Positions 51,679-60,329 of a stretch of 64,000 nt of DNA are shown here, piece by piece. Positions within the stretch are counted from its first letter, which is position 1. Every line of letters starts with the position of its first letter. The notes beneath the pieces are model-generated. The model was not told the origin of the DNA. It made no database searches and worked only from the letters and a program-made list of their open reading frames with translations. The translations under genes were made by a program, and so were the position numbers. The stretch covers positions 1-64,000 of the forward strand of contig CAXSAZ010000011.1 of assembly GCA_964235485.1 (NCBI GenBank), given 5' to 3'. This DNA comes from CAHJXG01 sp964235485 (GTDB taxonomy: Bacteria; Pseudomonadota; Alphaproteobacteria; Acetobacterales; Acetobacteraceae).

Positions 51679-52926
51679 ATGACGAACCGTTCAAGCGGTC
51701 GAGGGCCAGGGGGGCTTCCGCGCCGAACCTTGCTGGCCGGAGGCGCTGCACTGGCCGCATCGGCGGCCTTGCCCGCCGCGGCGCAACCGCGCCCGGCGCC
51801 GCGCCGGTCCGCCCTGGCCTACATCGGCACCTACACCGCCCACGCCGTGCGCGGCGCCGCCGGGCACGGCGAGGGCATTGCCCTGGCGCGCCTCGACCTC
51901 GCGACCGGCGCGCTGGAAATCGTGCGGACCACCCCGGCGCCAAGCCCGTCCTGGATCACCCTCGATCCGCGGCGGCGCTTCCTCTACGCCGTCAACGAGA
52001 TCGACGACTTCGGCGGTGCCAAGCACGGCTCCGTCACCGCCTACAGCATCGCGCCCGGGAGCGGCGAACTGACGGAGATCAACGCCGTGAGTTCGCAGGG
52101 GGCCGGCCCGGCGCAGGCCAGCGTGCATCCGTCCGGCCGCTTCGTGCTCGTGTCCAACTACGGCGGCGGCAACGTCGCGGTGCTCCCGGTGCAGCCGAAC
52201 GGCGGGCTTGGCGACGCCGTTGACGTGCAGGGGGATGAGGGGCCGCCCGGCGCCGGCCGTCCGGCCGACGGCCCGCCCGGCAACTTCTCGATCAGCGACC
52301 ACGACGGGCCGCACGCGCACATGATCTCGGCTGATCCGTCCGGGCAATGGGTGCTGGTCGATGACCTCGGCCTGGACCGCACCTTTGTTTGGCGGTTCGA
52401 CGGGCAAACGGGCAAGCTCACCGCGGCCGAGCCGGCGTTCGTCCCGTCCGCCTCCGCCGGCGCCGGGCCGCGCCATTTCGGCTGGCACCCGAACGGGCGC
52501 ATTTTCTACAACCTTTACGAGGAAGCGTCGCAACTGGCGGTCTATGATTGGGACCCGCGTACCGCGGCGTTGCGGTTGAAGCAGAAGATTTCGATCCTGC
52601 CGCCCGGCTATGCCGGCACCAACTTCGCCTCGGAGCTAGTCATTGCGCCGAGCGGACGCTTCATCTACGCCGTCAACCGGCTGCACAACAGCATCGGCAT
52701 CCTCGCGGCCGGCGCCGACGGGCGCCTGCGCTGGATCGGCGACGAATGGACACGCGGCGACTATCCCCGCAACGTCGCGCTCGACCCGAGCGGACGCTTC
52801 ATGGTCGCCTGCAACCAGCGCAGCGACCAGGTGACGATATTCCGCGTCGATCCCGCAAGTGGCAGGCTGACGTTCACCGGCCGCTATGTTCCCGTGGGCA
52901 ACCCGTCGATGATCGCGTTTCTCTGA
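51679..52926 (+). CDS. Secreted lactonase family beta-propeller protein
   Basis: 415 residues. A Tat signal (RRTLLAGGAALAASAALPAA) precedes a seven-bladed propeller of the 6-phosphogluconolactonase/YbhE type: SWITLDPRRRFLYAVNEI, SVHPSGRFVLVSNYGGGNV, HAHMISADPSGQWVLVDDLG and NVALDPSGRFMVACNQRSD. Cytoplasmic 6-phosphogluconolactonase lacks a signal, so an export-directed protein probably acts on another lactone in the periplasm. GGAGCAGGAG precedes the ATG. It is not clearly part of the nitrate operon. Confidence 0.87.
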   Translation: MTNRSSGRGPGGLPRRTLLAGGAALAASAALPAAAQPRPAPRRSALAYIGTYTAHAVRGAAGHGEGIALARLDLATGALEIVRTTPAPSPSWITLDPRRRFLYAVNEIDDFGGAKHGSVTAYSIAPGSGELTEINAVSSQGAGPAQASVHPSGRFVLVSNYGGGNVAVLPVQPNGGLGDAVDVQGDEGPPGAGRPADGPPGNFSISDHDGPHAHMISADPSGQWVLVDDLGLDRTFVWRFDGQTGKLTAAEPAFVPSASAGAGPRHFGWHPNGRIFYNLYEEASQLAVYDWDPRTAALRLKQKISILPPGYAGTNFASELVIAPSGRFIYAVNRLHNSIGILAAGADGRLRWIGDEWTRGDYPRNVALDPSGRFMVACNQRSDQVTIFRVDPASGRLTFTGRYVPVGNPSMIAFL

Positions 52927-52984
52927 AATCTGCGAACAGGCACCAGGCCAACGGCGCGGCCTGATACCGGAAACGAAGCGGAAT

Positions 52985-53059
52985 TGGAGCGGGCGAAGGG
53001 ATTCGAACCCTCGACCCCAACCTTGGCAAGGTTGTGCTCTACCCCTGAGCTACGCCCGC
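52985..53059 (-). tRNA. tRNA-Gly (anticodon GCC)
   Basis: Read on the minus strand the gene begins GCGGGCGTAGCTCAG and ends CGCCCGCTCCA, so the acceptor stem GCGGGCG/CGCCCGC is perfect and CCA is encoded. The D-arm (AGCTCAGGGGTAGAGC), anticodon stem-loop CAACCTTGCCAAGGTTG with anticodon GCC, and the T-arm GAGGGTTCGAATCCCTTC are all canonical. GCC reads GGC and GGT, the favoured glycine codons here. Confidence 0.97.
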
Positions 53060-53189
53060 ATCCTGGCGCGCCAGCCTTTTAGGCGGGTCTGCCGCGTCGC
53101 GCAAGAGCGGTTCGCGGATCGCGCTGGCTTGCACAGCCTGCCGATCCGCAACATCTATGCACGGACGGACCACCAGGATAGGCAATTCC

Positions 53190-54188
53190 ATGGACATGCT
53201 CATCGGTCAGACTGGGGCGCAAAAAAGGCCAGGGCAGGCGGCCCCGGCGCATCCGCCGTCGCGTGGTCCGGGCGGCGGGGCGGTGGGCGTCGCGCCGGAC
53301 GCGGCCATCATCGACGGCACGCAGCAAACGTTCATGCAGGACGTGATCGAGGCGTCGCGCACCGTCCCCGTGCTGGTGGATTTCTGGGCCACTTGGTGCG
53401 GCCCTTGCAAGCAGCTCACGCCCGCCTTGGAGAAGGTGACTCGGGCGGCGGGCGGTCGGATTAAGCTGGTCAAGATCGACATCGACGCCAATCAGGCGCT
53501 GGTCCGGCAGCTTGCGCAGATCGGCCTGCCGTTGCAGTCCGTGCCGACTGTGGCCGCCTTTTGGCAGGGGCAGATCGCCGACCTGTTCCAAGGGGCGCTG
53601 CCGGAAAGCGAGGTCAAGCGGTTCGTCGAGAGCCTGCTGAAGCTGGCGGGCGGCGCCATGCCGGCGGCGGACCTGCTGGCGGAAGCGAAAGCCGCCATGG
53701 AAGCCGCGCAGTTCGAGGAGGCCGGCGGCCTGTTCAGCACCCTGCTGCAGGAAGAGCCGGAGAACCCGGCTGCCTGGGCCGGGCTGATCCGCGTGCTCAT
53801 GGCGCTCGGCCAGGAGGATCAGGCCCGGGAAGCCTTGGAGCAAATCCCGCCGGCCATCGCCGACCATGCCGAGATCAGCGGGGCGCGCAGCGCGCTGCTG
53901 CTGGCGGAGGAGGGCCGCCGGGCCAGCAGCCAGCTCGGCGAGTTCGAGCGCCGGCTCGCTGCCGACCCGGCGGACCACCAAGCGCGTTACGACCTCGCCG
54001 CGGCGCTGAACGCCAGCGACCGCCGGGCGGAAGCGGCCGACGCGCTGCTGCACATCGTCAAGCACGACCGCGCCTGGAACGACGATGCCGCGCGGCTGCA
54101 ACTGTTGAAGCTGTTCGAGGCTTGGGGGCTGACCGACCCCACAACCCTGTCCGCGCGGCGCAAGCTGTCGGCATTGCTGTTCCGGTAG
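53190..54188 (+). CDS. cnoX: Thioredoxin-fold co-chaperone with TPR tail (CnoX/YbbN-like)
   Basis: 332 residues. An N-terminal thioredoxin domain has DFWATWCGPCKQLTPAL with active-site WCGPC near residue 70 and the cis-Pro in QSVPTVAAF. Residues about 165-330 are TPR-like helical repeats (AQFEEAGGLFSTLLQEEPENP). This combination is CnoX, a chaperedoxin that protects proteins from oxidation and passes them to GroEL. It starts at ATG 53190 with AGG-rich upstream and lies 4 bp before the LON-domain gene. Confidence 0.9.
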   Translation: MDMLIGQTGAQKRPGQAAPAHPPSRGPGGGAVGVAPDAAIIDGTQQTFMQDVIEASRTVPVLVDFWATWCGPCKQLTPALEKVTRAAGGRIKLVKIDIDANQALVRQLAQIGLPLQSVPTVAAFWQGQIADLFQGALPESEVKRFVESLLKLAGGAMPAADLLAEAKAAMEAAQFEEAGGLFSTLLQEEPENPAAWAGLIRVLMALGQEDQAREALEQIPPAIADHAEISGARSALLLAEEGRRASSQLGEFERRLAADPADHQARYDLAAALNASDRRAEAADALLHIVKHDRAWNDDAARLQLLKLFEAWGLTDPTTLSARRKLSALLFR

Positions 54189-54192
54189 TCCC

Positions 54193-54855
54193 ATGTCCTC
54201 ACCCGGCGCGGACAAGCTGCCCACGGAGTTCCCGGTATTTCCACTGGACGGGGCCCTGCTGCTGCCCCAGGGCAAGCTGCCGCTGAACATCTTCGAGCCG
54301 CGCTACCGCGCCATGGTGGAGGACGCCCTGGCCGCGGGCCGGGTGATCGGCATGGTGCAGCCGGATGAAAGCCGGCCCCGGACGCCCAGCGGACCCGCGC
54401 TGTATAAGGTCGGGTGCTTGGGCCGCCTGTCCTCCTTCAGCGAGACCGACGACGGGCGGTATCTGATTACCCTGACGGGCCTGGTCCGATTCGCGATCAG
54501 CGTGGAACTGGAAATGCAGCGCGGCTATCGCCGGGTGCGGGCCGACCTGGCCCGGTTCCGGGACGATCTGGACGCCAAGCCCGCGGCATCCGCCATCGAC
54601 CGGGACGCGCTGACGGAGGCGCTCCGCACCTACTTCAAGGCCCGCGGGTTCGATGCCAACTGGGATGCCATCAACGAACTGCCGGACAACGCGCTGATCG
54701 TGACCCTGGCCATGGTCTGCCCGTTTGATCCCGTGGAAAAGCAGGCCTTGCTGGAAGCGCCGAAGACGGCCGATCTGGCCCGCACCTTGCTGACCCTGCT
54801 GCAAATGGGCGCGCACGCCCCCGACATGGGACGGCAAGGCCGACATGCGAGCTAG
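54193..54855 (+). CDS. LON peptidase substrate-binding domain protein
   Basis: 220 residues. FPVFPLDGALLLPQGKLPLNIFEPRYR is the PUA-like LAN domain opening (split here: FPLDGALLLPQG, NIFEPRYRAMVEDAL), with CLGRLSSFSETDDGRYLITL following. There is no AAA+ or protease domain, so it is a stand-alone Lon N-domain, thought to bind unfolded protein. Part of the conserved run cnoX - LON domain - Trm112 - DUF971 found in alphaproteobacteria. Confidence 0.9.
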   Translation: MSSPGADKLPTEFPVFPLDGALLLPQGKLPLNIFEPRYRAMVEDALAAGRVIGMVQPDESRPRTPSGPALYKVGCLGRLSSFSETDDGRYLITLTGLVRFAISVELEMQRGYRRVRADLARFRDDLDAKPAASAIDRDALTEALRTYFKARGFDANWDAINELPDNALIVTLAMVCPFDPVEKQALLEAPKTADLARTLLTLLQMGAHAPDMGRQGRHAS

Positions 54856-54866
54856 GGCGCGTCTCC

Positions 54867-55085
54867 ATGTCTGATGCCCCCGGTCTCGATCCTCGCCTGC
54901 TTGCCATCTTGGTCTGCCCGGTCAGCAAAGGCCCGCTGACCTACGACCGCGTTGCGCAGGAGCTGATCAGCCGAAAAGCCGGCCTCGCTTTTCCCGTGCG
55001 CGACGGCATCCCGATCATGCTGCCCGAGGAAGCGCGCCTGCTTGACGATGCGCCGCATGGCGGCCCCCGGCCTGACGGCGCATGA
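54867..55085 (+). CDS. Trm112 family protein
   Basis: 72 residues. LDPRLLAILVCPVSKGPLTY and LAFPVRDGIPIMLPEEAR are the two conserved ends of the Trm112/UPF0434 family. Only one Cys remains, so zinc is probably not bound. In other organisms Trm112 proteins activate methyltransferases; the bacterial partner is not known. It overlaps the DUF971 gene by four bases (ATGA). Confidence 0.92.
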   Translation: MSDAPGLDPRLLAILVCPVSKGPLTYDRVAQELISRKAGLAFPVRDGIPIMLPEEARLLDDAPHGGPRPDGA

Positions 55086-55438
55086 CGCCGCGGCCGACCG
55101 ACATCCGCGTCCGGCGCGCGACGCGGCGCGTTGAACTGGACTTCGACGACCAAACCACCGTTTCGCTGCCTGCCGAACTGCTCCGGGTTGAAAGCCCCAG
55201 CGCCGAGGTGCAGGGCCATTCGCCGGACCAGAAGCAGACCGTCGCGGGCAAACGCGACGTGGGGATCGTCGCCGTGGAGCCGATCGGCCACTACGCCGTG
55301 CGAATCCGCTTCACCGACGGCCACGATACCGGGATTTATACCTGGGCGCTGCTGCACAAAATGGGCCAGGAACAAGCGGCGCTGTGGGATGCCTACCTGG
55401 CGGAACTGGCACAAAAGGGGCTGAGCCGAGACCCCTGA
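55082..55438 (+). CDS. DUF971 (gamma-butyrobetaine hydroxylase N-terminal-like) protein
   Basis: 118 residues. RRVELDFDDQTTVSLPAELLR, DVGIVAVEPIGHYAVRI (split as seen) and FTDGHDTGIYTWALLHKMG are the DUF971 hallmarks. The fold equals the zinc-binding N-domain of gamma-butyrobetaine dioxygenase, but zinc ligands are not obvious here. Homologues sit with Trm112 or Apc/Mrp iron-sulfur carrier genes. Function not established. ATGA overlap with the Trm112 gene. Confidence 0.9.
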   Translation: MTPRPTDIRVRRATRRVELDFDDQTTVSLPAELLRVESPSAEVQGHSPDQKQTVAGKRDVGIVAVEPIGHYAVRIRFTDGHDTGIYTWALLHKMGQEQAALWDAYLAELAQKGLSRDP

Positions 55439-55447
55439 CCCGGCGCC

Positions 55448-55960
55448 CTATGCGCCCGGAACCAGGATGGCCGTCAGCCCGGCGTCCAGCAGCGCGCGCA
55501 GGTCCGGCAATGCGAGCGCGATGCAGCCCTCGGTCGGCGCGAAGTCCGGCCGGGCCACGTGCAGGAAGATCGCGCTGCCGGCCCCGCGCTGCACCGGGGC
55601 GTCGTTCCAGCCGAGCACGCCGATGATGTCGTAAACCGAGTCGGCCCGCCACAGCGCCTCGTGCCGGCCGTCATGCGGCAGGCGGACCAGGCAGTTGTAG
55701 TCGGCGTGCGCCGGGTCGTCGCACCATCCGTCATGCGGGGCCAAGGGCATGGCCGGCACGGCGGCGCGTGGGCGCGCAACCCGGTCCGCGCGGTAGAGCA
55801 CCCGGCGCAACGGCAACAGCCCGGCCGGCGTCGCCCTGTCGTCTTCCTGCTTATGCGTTCGCACGCCGCCGCGCCCGAACGCCGCACGGTGCCGCATGGT
55901 GCCCAGCACCAGGGTGCCATCGGGCTGCAGCGTCGCCTGGCCCACGGTGTCCCCGCTCAT
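55448..55960 (-). CDS. L,D-transpeptidase (YkuD) family protein
   Basis: 170 residues. The catalytic pattern is seen in IFLHVARPDFAPTEGCIAL: His, then Thr-Glu-Gly-Cys, the active-site Cys. WCDDPAHADYNCLVRLP and SVYDIIGVLGWND are typical of the short YkuD forms of alphaproteobacteria. No signal peptide is visible at the N-terminus (MSGDTVGQATL), unusual for an enzyme expected to crosslink peptidoglycan. It overlaps the upstream unknown gene by four bases. Confidence 0.87.
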   Translation of the reverse strand: MSGDTVGQATLQPDGTLVLGTMRHRAAFGRGGVRTHKQEDDRATPAGLLPLRRVLYRADRVARPRAAVPAMPLAPHDGWCDDPAHADYNCLVRLPHDGRHEALWRADSVYDIIGVLGWNDAPVQRGAGSAIFLHVARPDFAPTEGCIALALPDLRALLDAGLTAILVPGA

Positions 55961-56511
55961 GCCAGCCCCTTTTCAAACGCCTGGCTGCGCAGCCATTCCT
56001 GCGACGCCAGTTGGTAAGCGGCGCGCCCACGCTGCGCGCCGCCGGCGGCGAACTGGGTCGGGCTTTGCAGGAACTCCGGAGTAGCGGTGGCAAGGGTAGT
56101 GTACTCGCCCGGCTTCATGGTCCCAGGCGTGACCGGAGCCATCGCCGCCTCCGAGCCGGTCGCCGACATGCCAGCCGGGGCCGGAGGACGAGACACATCC
56201 GGCCCCATGGTGAACAGCGCCCCCACGAAGCTCATCACGGCGGCGCCCAGGATGCCAATCGGACCGCCGAAAATCCCGGCGCCCAGGATGCGCAGCGGCG
56301 CCGGGATGGTCTCGCCGGTTGCTGCCCGGTAAATTGTGCCGACCCCCGGCACATGATGCAGGGGGTTCAGCGATTTCAGCACGTCGCCGAACGGCACGTC
56401 GAGCGGCTGCGGCCAATGGCCGTCAGGCCCAATCGGCCCGGCGCCGTCCGGAGGCGTCGCGTAGCCGAACAGGCGGGATGCAGGGTCAGCGCCAGGCGTT
56501 GGTTGGATCAT
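55957..56511 (-). CDS. Unknown protein with glycine-rich hydrophobic segment
   Basis: 184 residues. A hydrophobic stretch IPAPLRILGAGIFGGPIGIL and the following GAAVMSFVGALFTMG (about residues 68-104) could form a membrane hairpin. The flanks are Pro-rich, and the C-terminus SQEWLRSQAFEKGLA is helical. No family recognised. The stop overlaps the start of the L,D-transpeptidase gene (ATGA), implying coupled translation and possibly membrane placement of that enzyme. Confidence 0.7.
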   Translation of the reverse strand: MIQPTPGADPASRLFGYATPPDGAGPIGPDGHWPQPLDVPFGDVLKSLNPLHHVPGVGTIYRAATGETIPAPLRILGAGIFGGPIGILGAAVMSFVGALFTMGPDVSRPPAPAGMSATGSEAAMAPVTPGTMKPGEYTTLATATPEFLQSPTQFAAGGAQRGRAAYQLASQEWLRSQAFEKGLA

Positions 56512-56546
56512 AGTTTCGATTTAGCAAGAGCCGTGCCATGGCCCGC

Positions 56547-57722
56547 TCAACCCAGCAGGTGGCCAAACCGGCGCATTTTCGTCACCAAATAATGGTTGTT
56601 GACGCCGTTCGGCGCGATCACCAGCGGCTCGCGCGCCTCGATTTCCACCCCGAAAGCCGCCAGCGCCGTCAGCTTGTCGGGGTTGTTGGTCAGCAAGCGG
56701 ACCCGGCGGATGCCAAGCTGGTCAAGCATGGCCGCGGCGGCCCGGAAGTTGCGCTCATCCGCGTGCCAGCCCAGCGCACGGTTGGCATCGACCGTATCCA
56801 GCCCGCGGTCCTGCAGAGCGTAGGCGCGCAGCTTGCTGGTGAGGCCGATGCCGCGTCCCTCTTGGGCCAGGTAAAGCAGCACCCCGCTGCCTTCAGCCGC
56901 CATGCGGTCCAGCGCCGCGTGCAGTTGCGGCCCGCAGTCGCAGCGCAGGCTGCCCAGCAAATCTCCCGTGAAGCATTCGGAATGCACGCGCGCCAGCGGC
57001 GCCGGCCCGGCGGCGTCCGCATGTTCCGGCTTGCCGATCAGGATCGCCATGTGCTCGATCCCGGCGTCCGGGGCGCGGAACGACACCAAGCGCGCGTCGG
57101 CGGACGCCGCAAGCGGGACGTGCACCGAGGCCACCTGCACCAGGCCGGCCGCCGTCACGTCGGGAAAGGCCAGCACCTCTTCCTCCGCAACGGTTAGCAG
57201 GCCCAAGCGCGCCGCCTGCGCCGCCACGTCGGCCCGCACCGGCGCCACCAGGGCTGCCGGCAGCAGGCGGCCGAGCTTGACCAGGGCGAGTGCCGCGGCG
57301 CCGGGCGCGGGCAGGGCAGCCTGTTCCGGCGGGTCGGCGAGGAGCTGGGCCGCCGTGGGATCAGCCATGCCGCGCAGCAGCGCCGGGTCGAGTAGCCCGC
57401 CCGTGCGCAGGGCGATGGGCGGACCCGGCTCGACCGGGCGGCGCAGCAGCGCCGCGGCGCGCACCGGCGACAGCAGGAGCACGGGCGGCCCCGCCGCCAG
57501 CGCCGCAAGCTCCGCCAACCCGGCCGAGCCCACCGTGTCGGCGGCCAGCACCACGGCATCCGGGCTGCCCAGCAGCACGACGGGGGTGCCGCGGCGCAGC
57601 TCGGCCACCGCGCGGTGCACGGACCGGATGTGCAGCAGGTCAGGGTTGGGCAGGAGGGATGCGGCCGACTGGTCCGCCTGTGATCCTCGCGGCTGGGCCA
57701 CGTCGTCTCCATCTGATGTCAT
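56547..57722 (-). CDS. ribA: GTP cyclohydrolase II with degenerate RibB-like N-domain
   Basis: 391 residues. Residues about 190-391 are GTP cyclohydrolase II: HSECFTGDLLGSLRCDCG (zinc cysteines), AQEGRGIGL (substrate loop) and VRLLTNNPDK. It catalyses the first step of riboflavin synthesis. The first 190 residues follow the length of a 3,4-dihydroxybutanone-4-phosphate synthase but lack its DDE/ExxGD active-site motifs (here VVLAADTVGSAG), so this half is probably not catalytic, as in many alphaproteobacteria. Confidence 0.92.
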   Translation of the reverse strand: MTSDGDDVAQPRGSQADQSAASLLPNPDLLHIRSVHRAVAELRRGTPVVLLGSPDAVVLAADTVGSAGLAELAALAAGPPVLLLSPVRAAALLRRPVEPGPPIALRTGGLLDPALLRGMADPTAAQLLADPPEQAALPAPGAAALALVKLGRLLPAALVAPVRADVAAQAARLGLLTVAEEEVLAFPDVTAAGLVQVASVHVPLAASADARLVSFRAPDAGIEHMAILIGKPEHADAAGPAPLARVHSECFTGDLLGSLRCDCGPQLHAALDRMAAEGSGVLLYLAQEGRGIGLTSKLRAYALQDRGLDTVDANRALGWHADERNFRAAAAMLDQLGIRRVRLLTNNPDKLTALAAFGVEIEAREPLVIAPNGVNNHYLVTKMRRFGHLLG

Positions 57723-57952
57723 TGGCGTCCGACAAGGGATATGGCATCCGCTTGTGTGCCGCGGCCAACTGCCTCACAACGATGTGTGCATTCTAGGGCG
57801 TCATGGTATCATTTTACAGGGCCTGACGCGCGTTGGACCGCCGCCAGATCATTTTTGAGGGTATCGCCCCGCTTTGCCGGGTTGTCGAACAGAGTGACAA
57901 CAAAGACCGAGATTGGCACTTTGCCACTGGTTTCACGAAGGGAAGTTGCCGA

Positions 57953-58669
57953 ATGACGGCTGAGCGTCCGATCCTTGTCGTTGATGACGATGCAACCCTC
58001 CGGGAGGCCCTTCTTGAGCAGCTCCAGGTTGACGGCGAGTTCGCGGTTGCCGAGGCCACGACCATCTCGGAGGCGGAGGCGCTGATGACGGGTAAGGACG
58101 CCCGTTTCGACGCCGTCATCCTCGACGTGGGATTGCCCGATGGGGACGGCCGCGACCTTTGCGCGCTGCTGCGCCGGCAGGGCCTGCGCATGCCGATCAT
58201 CATGCTCACCGGGTCGGACGACGAGGCGGACGTGGTCCGTGGGCTGGACGCCGGCGCCAACGACTACATCGCCAAGCCGTTCCGCTTGGCGGAGCTGCTG
58301 GCCCGGCTGCGCGCGCAGTTGCGGATTTTCGAGAACTCCGAGGACGCCGTGTTCACCATCGGCCCCTACACCTTCCGCCCCAGCGCCAAGCTGCTGCACG
58401 AGCCGGTGAAGAACCGCCGCATCCGCTTGACCGAGAAGGAAGCGGCGATCCTCAAGTTCCTGTATCGCGCGGGGACCCGCCCGGTGGCGCGGCAGGTGCT
58501 GTTGAACGAGGTTTGGGGCTACAACGCGGCCGTCACGACCCACACGCTGGAAACGCACATCTACCGCCTGCGCCAGAAGATCGAGCCGGACCCCAGCAAC
58601 GCGCGCTTGCTGGTGACGGAAGGCGGCGGCTACCGCTTGGACCCGGTCGGAAGCGTGTCGGAGGCCTGA
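57953..58669 (+). CDS. OmpR-family response regulator
   Basis: 238 residues. Receiver domain: acidic DDD at 11-13, phosphoacceptor Asp58 in AVILDVGLPDGDG, Thr in IIMLTGSDDE and Lys in NDYIAKPF. A winged-helix DNA-binding domain follows (RIRLTEKEAAILKFLYRAG, VWGYNAAVTTHTLETHIYRL). No histidine kinase gene is adjacent, so it is an orphan in this window. ATG 57953 has AAGGGAAG upstream. Confidence 0.93.
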   Translation: MTAERPILVVDDDATLREALLEQLQVDGEFAVAEATTISEAEALMTGKDARFDAVILDVGLPDGDGRDLCALLRRQGLRMPIIMLTGSDDEADVVRGLDAGANDYIAKPFRLAELLARLRAQLRIFENSEDAVFTIGPYTFRPSAKLLHEPVKNRRIRLTEKEAAILKFLYRAGTRPVARQVLLNEVWGYNAAVTTHTLETHIYRLRQKIEPDPSNARLLVTEGGGYRLDPVGSVSEA

Positions 58670-59088
58670 CCCCCCGGGGAGCACAGCCTGCGGCCACGGC
58701 CCTTCGGCTTGCCGGGTCCGCGGCGCCGTCTGGCTGACCCAAGCCTTTCTGCCCGTCGAGGCCGGCCGTTCCGGCATCGGCGGGTATTATGGAGCGGGCC
58801 GCCGACAAGCGCAGCACCGCCCTTTCCGGCCCGCAATGACGGGCTTTCCCGGGTTTGCAACGCTTCTGACGGCTGCGCCCTCCGTCGGTTGAACGGGGCT
58901 GCTTAATCCTTTGCGCTCAAGCCTCTTGGCCTGGCAAAAAGCATGACCATCGTAATGCAGACGCCTGTTTAGAATGAATCTGCAACAATAACGCGAGTTG
59001 TGGATTGTGCCGTTCGCAATGATGCCTTTAAGCATTCTGAAAGACGAGTAAGTTAGGGGGACGTGGGCAGATCAGGGTTCAGAATAGG
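58670..59088. other. Intergenic region before the SUMF1-like gene
   Basis: About 420 bases without a gene. The first 230 are GC-rich, the last 150 AT-rich (for example TTTAGAATGAATCTGCAACA), and probably contain the promoter of the next gene. ATGC-CTTTAA-GCAT at 59022-59035 is a minor palindrome. I see no tRNA, coding frame or clear promoter hexamers. Confidence 0.4.
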
Positions 59089-60291
59089 ATGAAGGTAGAT
59101 CTTCGTACGCAAGAAATGCGTTTTCCAAACATGGACGTGCAAGTCGAAGAGGCAAAATCCATAGGTGAGCAACTGAGCAGGGATTTGGAATTGTATGCCG
59201 ACCGCGGCGCGGCAGGCCGATTTTCCTCGTTCCGCACCTTGGCAAGGTTCTGGCTCGGCATCATCGGCCTAGTCTGCGCCGGCGCTGCGACGCTTGAAGT
59301 CTTGGGACCGCCATTGCGCAATGACCGTGTGTCCAGCGTGACGCGTGTGCCGGGCACGGAGGGGCCGCGCGCCGCCGCCGCGCCTGATCCGCCGGCTGCG
59401 GCGTTCTATCGCACCCCAGCACCCGCCAGGCCTGTGACGACTCCGGCACCGAAACTACCCGAGGCTGCCGCACTCCAACCTTCCGACCGTCCGCAACCGC
59501 CTGAGCGGCAGGCCCGTTCCGCGGCTGATCCCGCCACAGCCGTGGTCCCGCTTTCGCCGGGGGCGATGCAGGAAGGTCTGCAAACGGCCAAGCCGGCAGC
59601 CCCGCCCACGGTCGCTGAACCGGAGATGGTCACGCTGCCCGGTGGCATCCTGCGCATGGGGAGCAACGAGGACCCCTCCGAGCGGCCGGTGCACACCGTC
59701 CTGATCGAGCCGTTCCTGATCGGCAAAGCCGCCGTCACGGTTCAGGAATGGCAAGCCTGCGTGGATGCAAGGGCCTGCACGCTCCAGCCGAAGGGCAGGC
59801 CGGACCAGCCGGCCACCAACGTGAGCTGGGACGATGCGAACCGATACGCGGCATGGCTGTCCGGCGCGACGGGCAAACCCTACCGGCTGCCGACCGAGGC
59901 GGAATGGGAATACGCCGCCCGGGCCGGGACGGAAACGCGCTATCCCTGGGGCAGCGCCATGGTGCCCGGCAAGGCAAGCTGCAAAGGCTGCGGCGAGCTG
60001 GTCAGTATGCAGAACCCGCCTGCGGTCGAGGCCTACCCGCCCAACCCGTTCGGCCTGTTCGGCATGGGCGGCGGCGTCGCGGAATGGGTGGCCGATTGCT
60101 GGCACCGCGACTACGGGGACGCGCCGCGCATCGGAACGAACGCCTGGGAGGCGCCCGACTGCCGCGAGCGCGTGCTGCGCGGCGGCTCCTGGATGGCGGA
60201 TGCGAGGGACCTCCGGCCGTCGAGCCGCGACTCCTACGATGCCTCCGTGCGATACCCGACGCATGGGCTTCGCCTTGCTCAAACCGAATAA
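59089..60291 (+). CDS. Membrane-anchored SUMF1/FGE-fold protein, probably non-catalytic
   Basis: 400 residues. A short cytoplasmic head, one membrane helix (about 50-68, TLARFWLGIIGLVCAGAATL), a Pro/Ala-rich linker (about 95-170) and a periplasmic formylglycine-generating-enzyme-like domain: LPGGILRMGSNEDPSERPVH, NVSWDDANRYAAWLS, RLPTEAEWEYAARAG and VLRGGSWMADARDLRPSSRD. True FGE has two Cys in that last region; here there are none, so it is unlikely to activate the choline sulfatase. The fold often serves in binding or assembly. Start follows AGG directly; an internal ATG is possible. Confidence 0.87.
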   Translation: MKVDLRTQEMRFPNMDVQVEEAKSIGEQLSRDLELYADRGAAGRFSSFRTLARFWLGIIGLVCAGAATLEVLGPPLRNDRVSSVTRVPGTEGPRAAAAPDPPAAAFYRTPAPARPVTTPAPKLPEAAALQPSDRPQPPERQARSAADPATAVVPLSPGAMQEGLQTAKPAAPPTVAEPEMVTLPGGILRMGSNEDPSERPVHTVLIEPFLIGKAAVTVQEWQACVDARACTLQPKGRPDQPATNVSWDDANRYAAWLSGATGKPYRLPTEAEWEYAARAGTETRYPWGSAMVPGKASCKGCGELVSMQNPPAVEAYPPNPFGLFGMGGGVAEWVADCWHRDYGDAPRIGTNAWEAPDCRERVLRGGSWMADARDLRPSSRDSYDASVRYPTHGLRLAQTE

Positions 60292-60329
60292 CCGGCTTTG
60301 GCGCCGCGCAAGCGCCCACGAGGACCACC

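Noticed and set aside
59089..60291. The SUMF1-like gene as the activating enzyme of the choline sulfatase
   Set aside because: The two catalytic cysteines are missing, the protein faces the periplasm, and it lies over 20 kb away.
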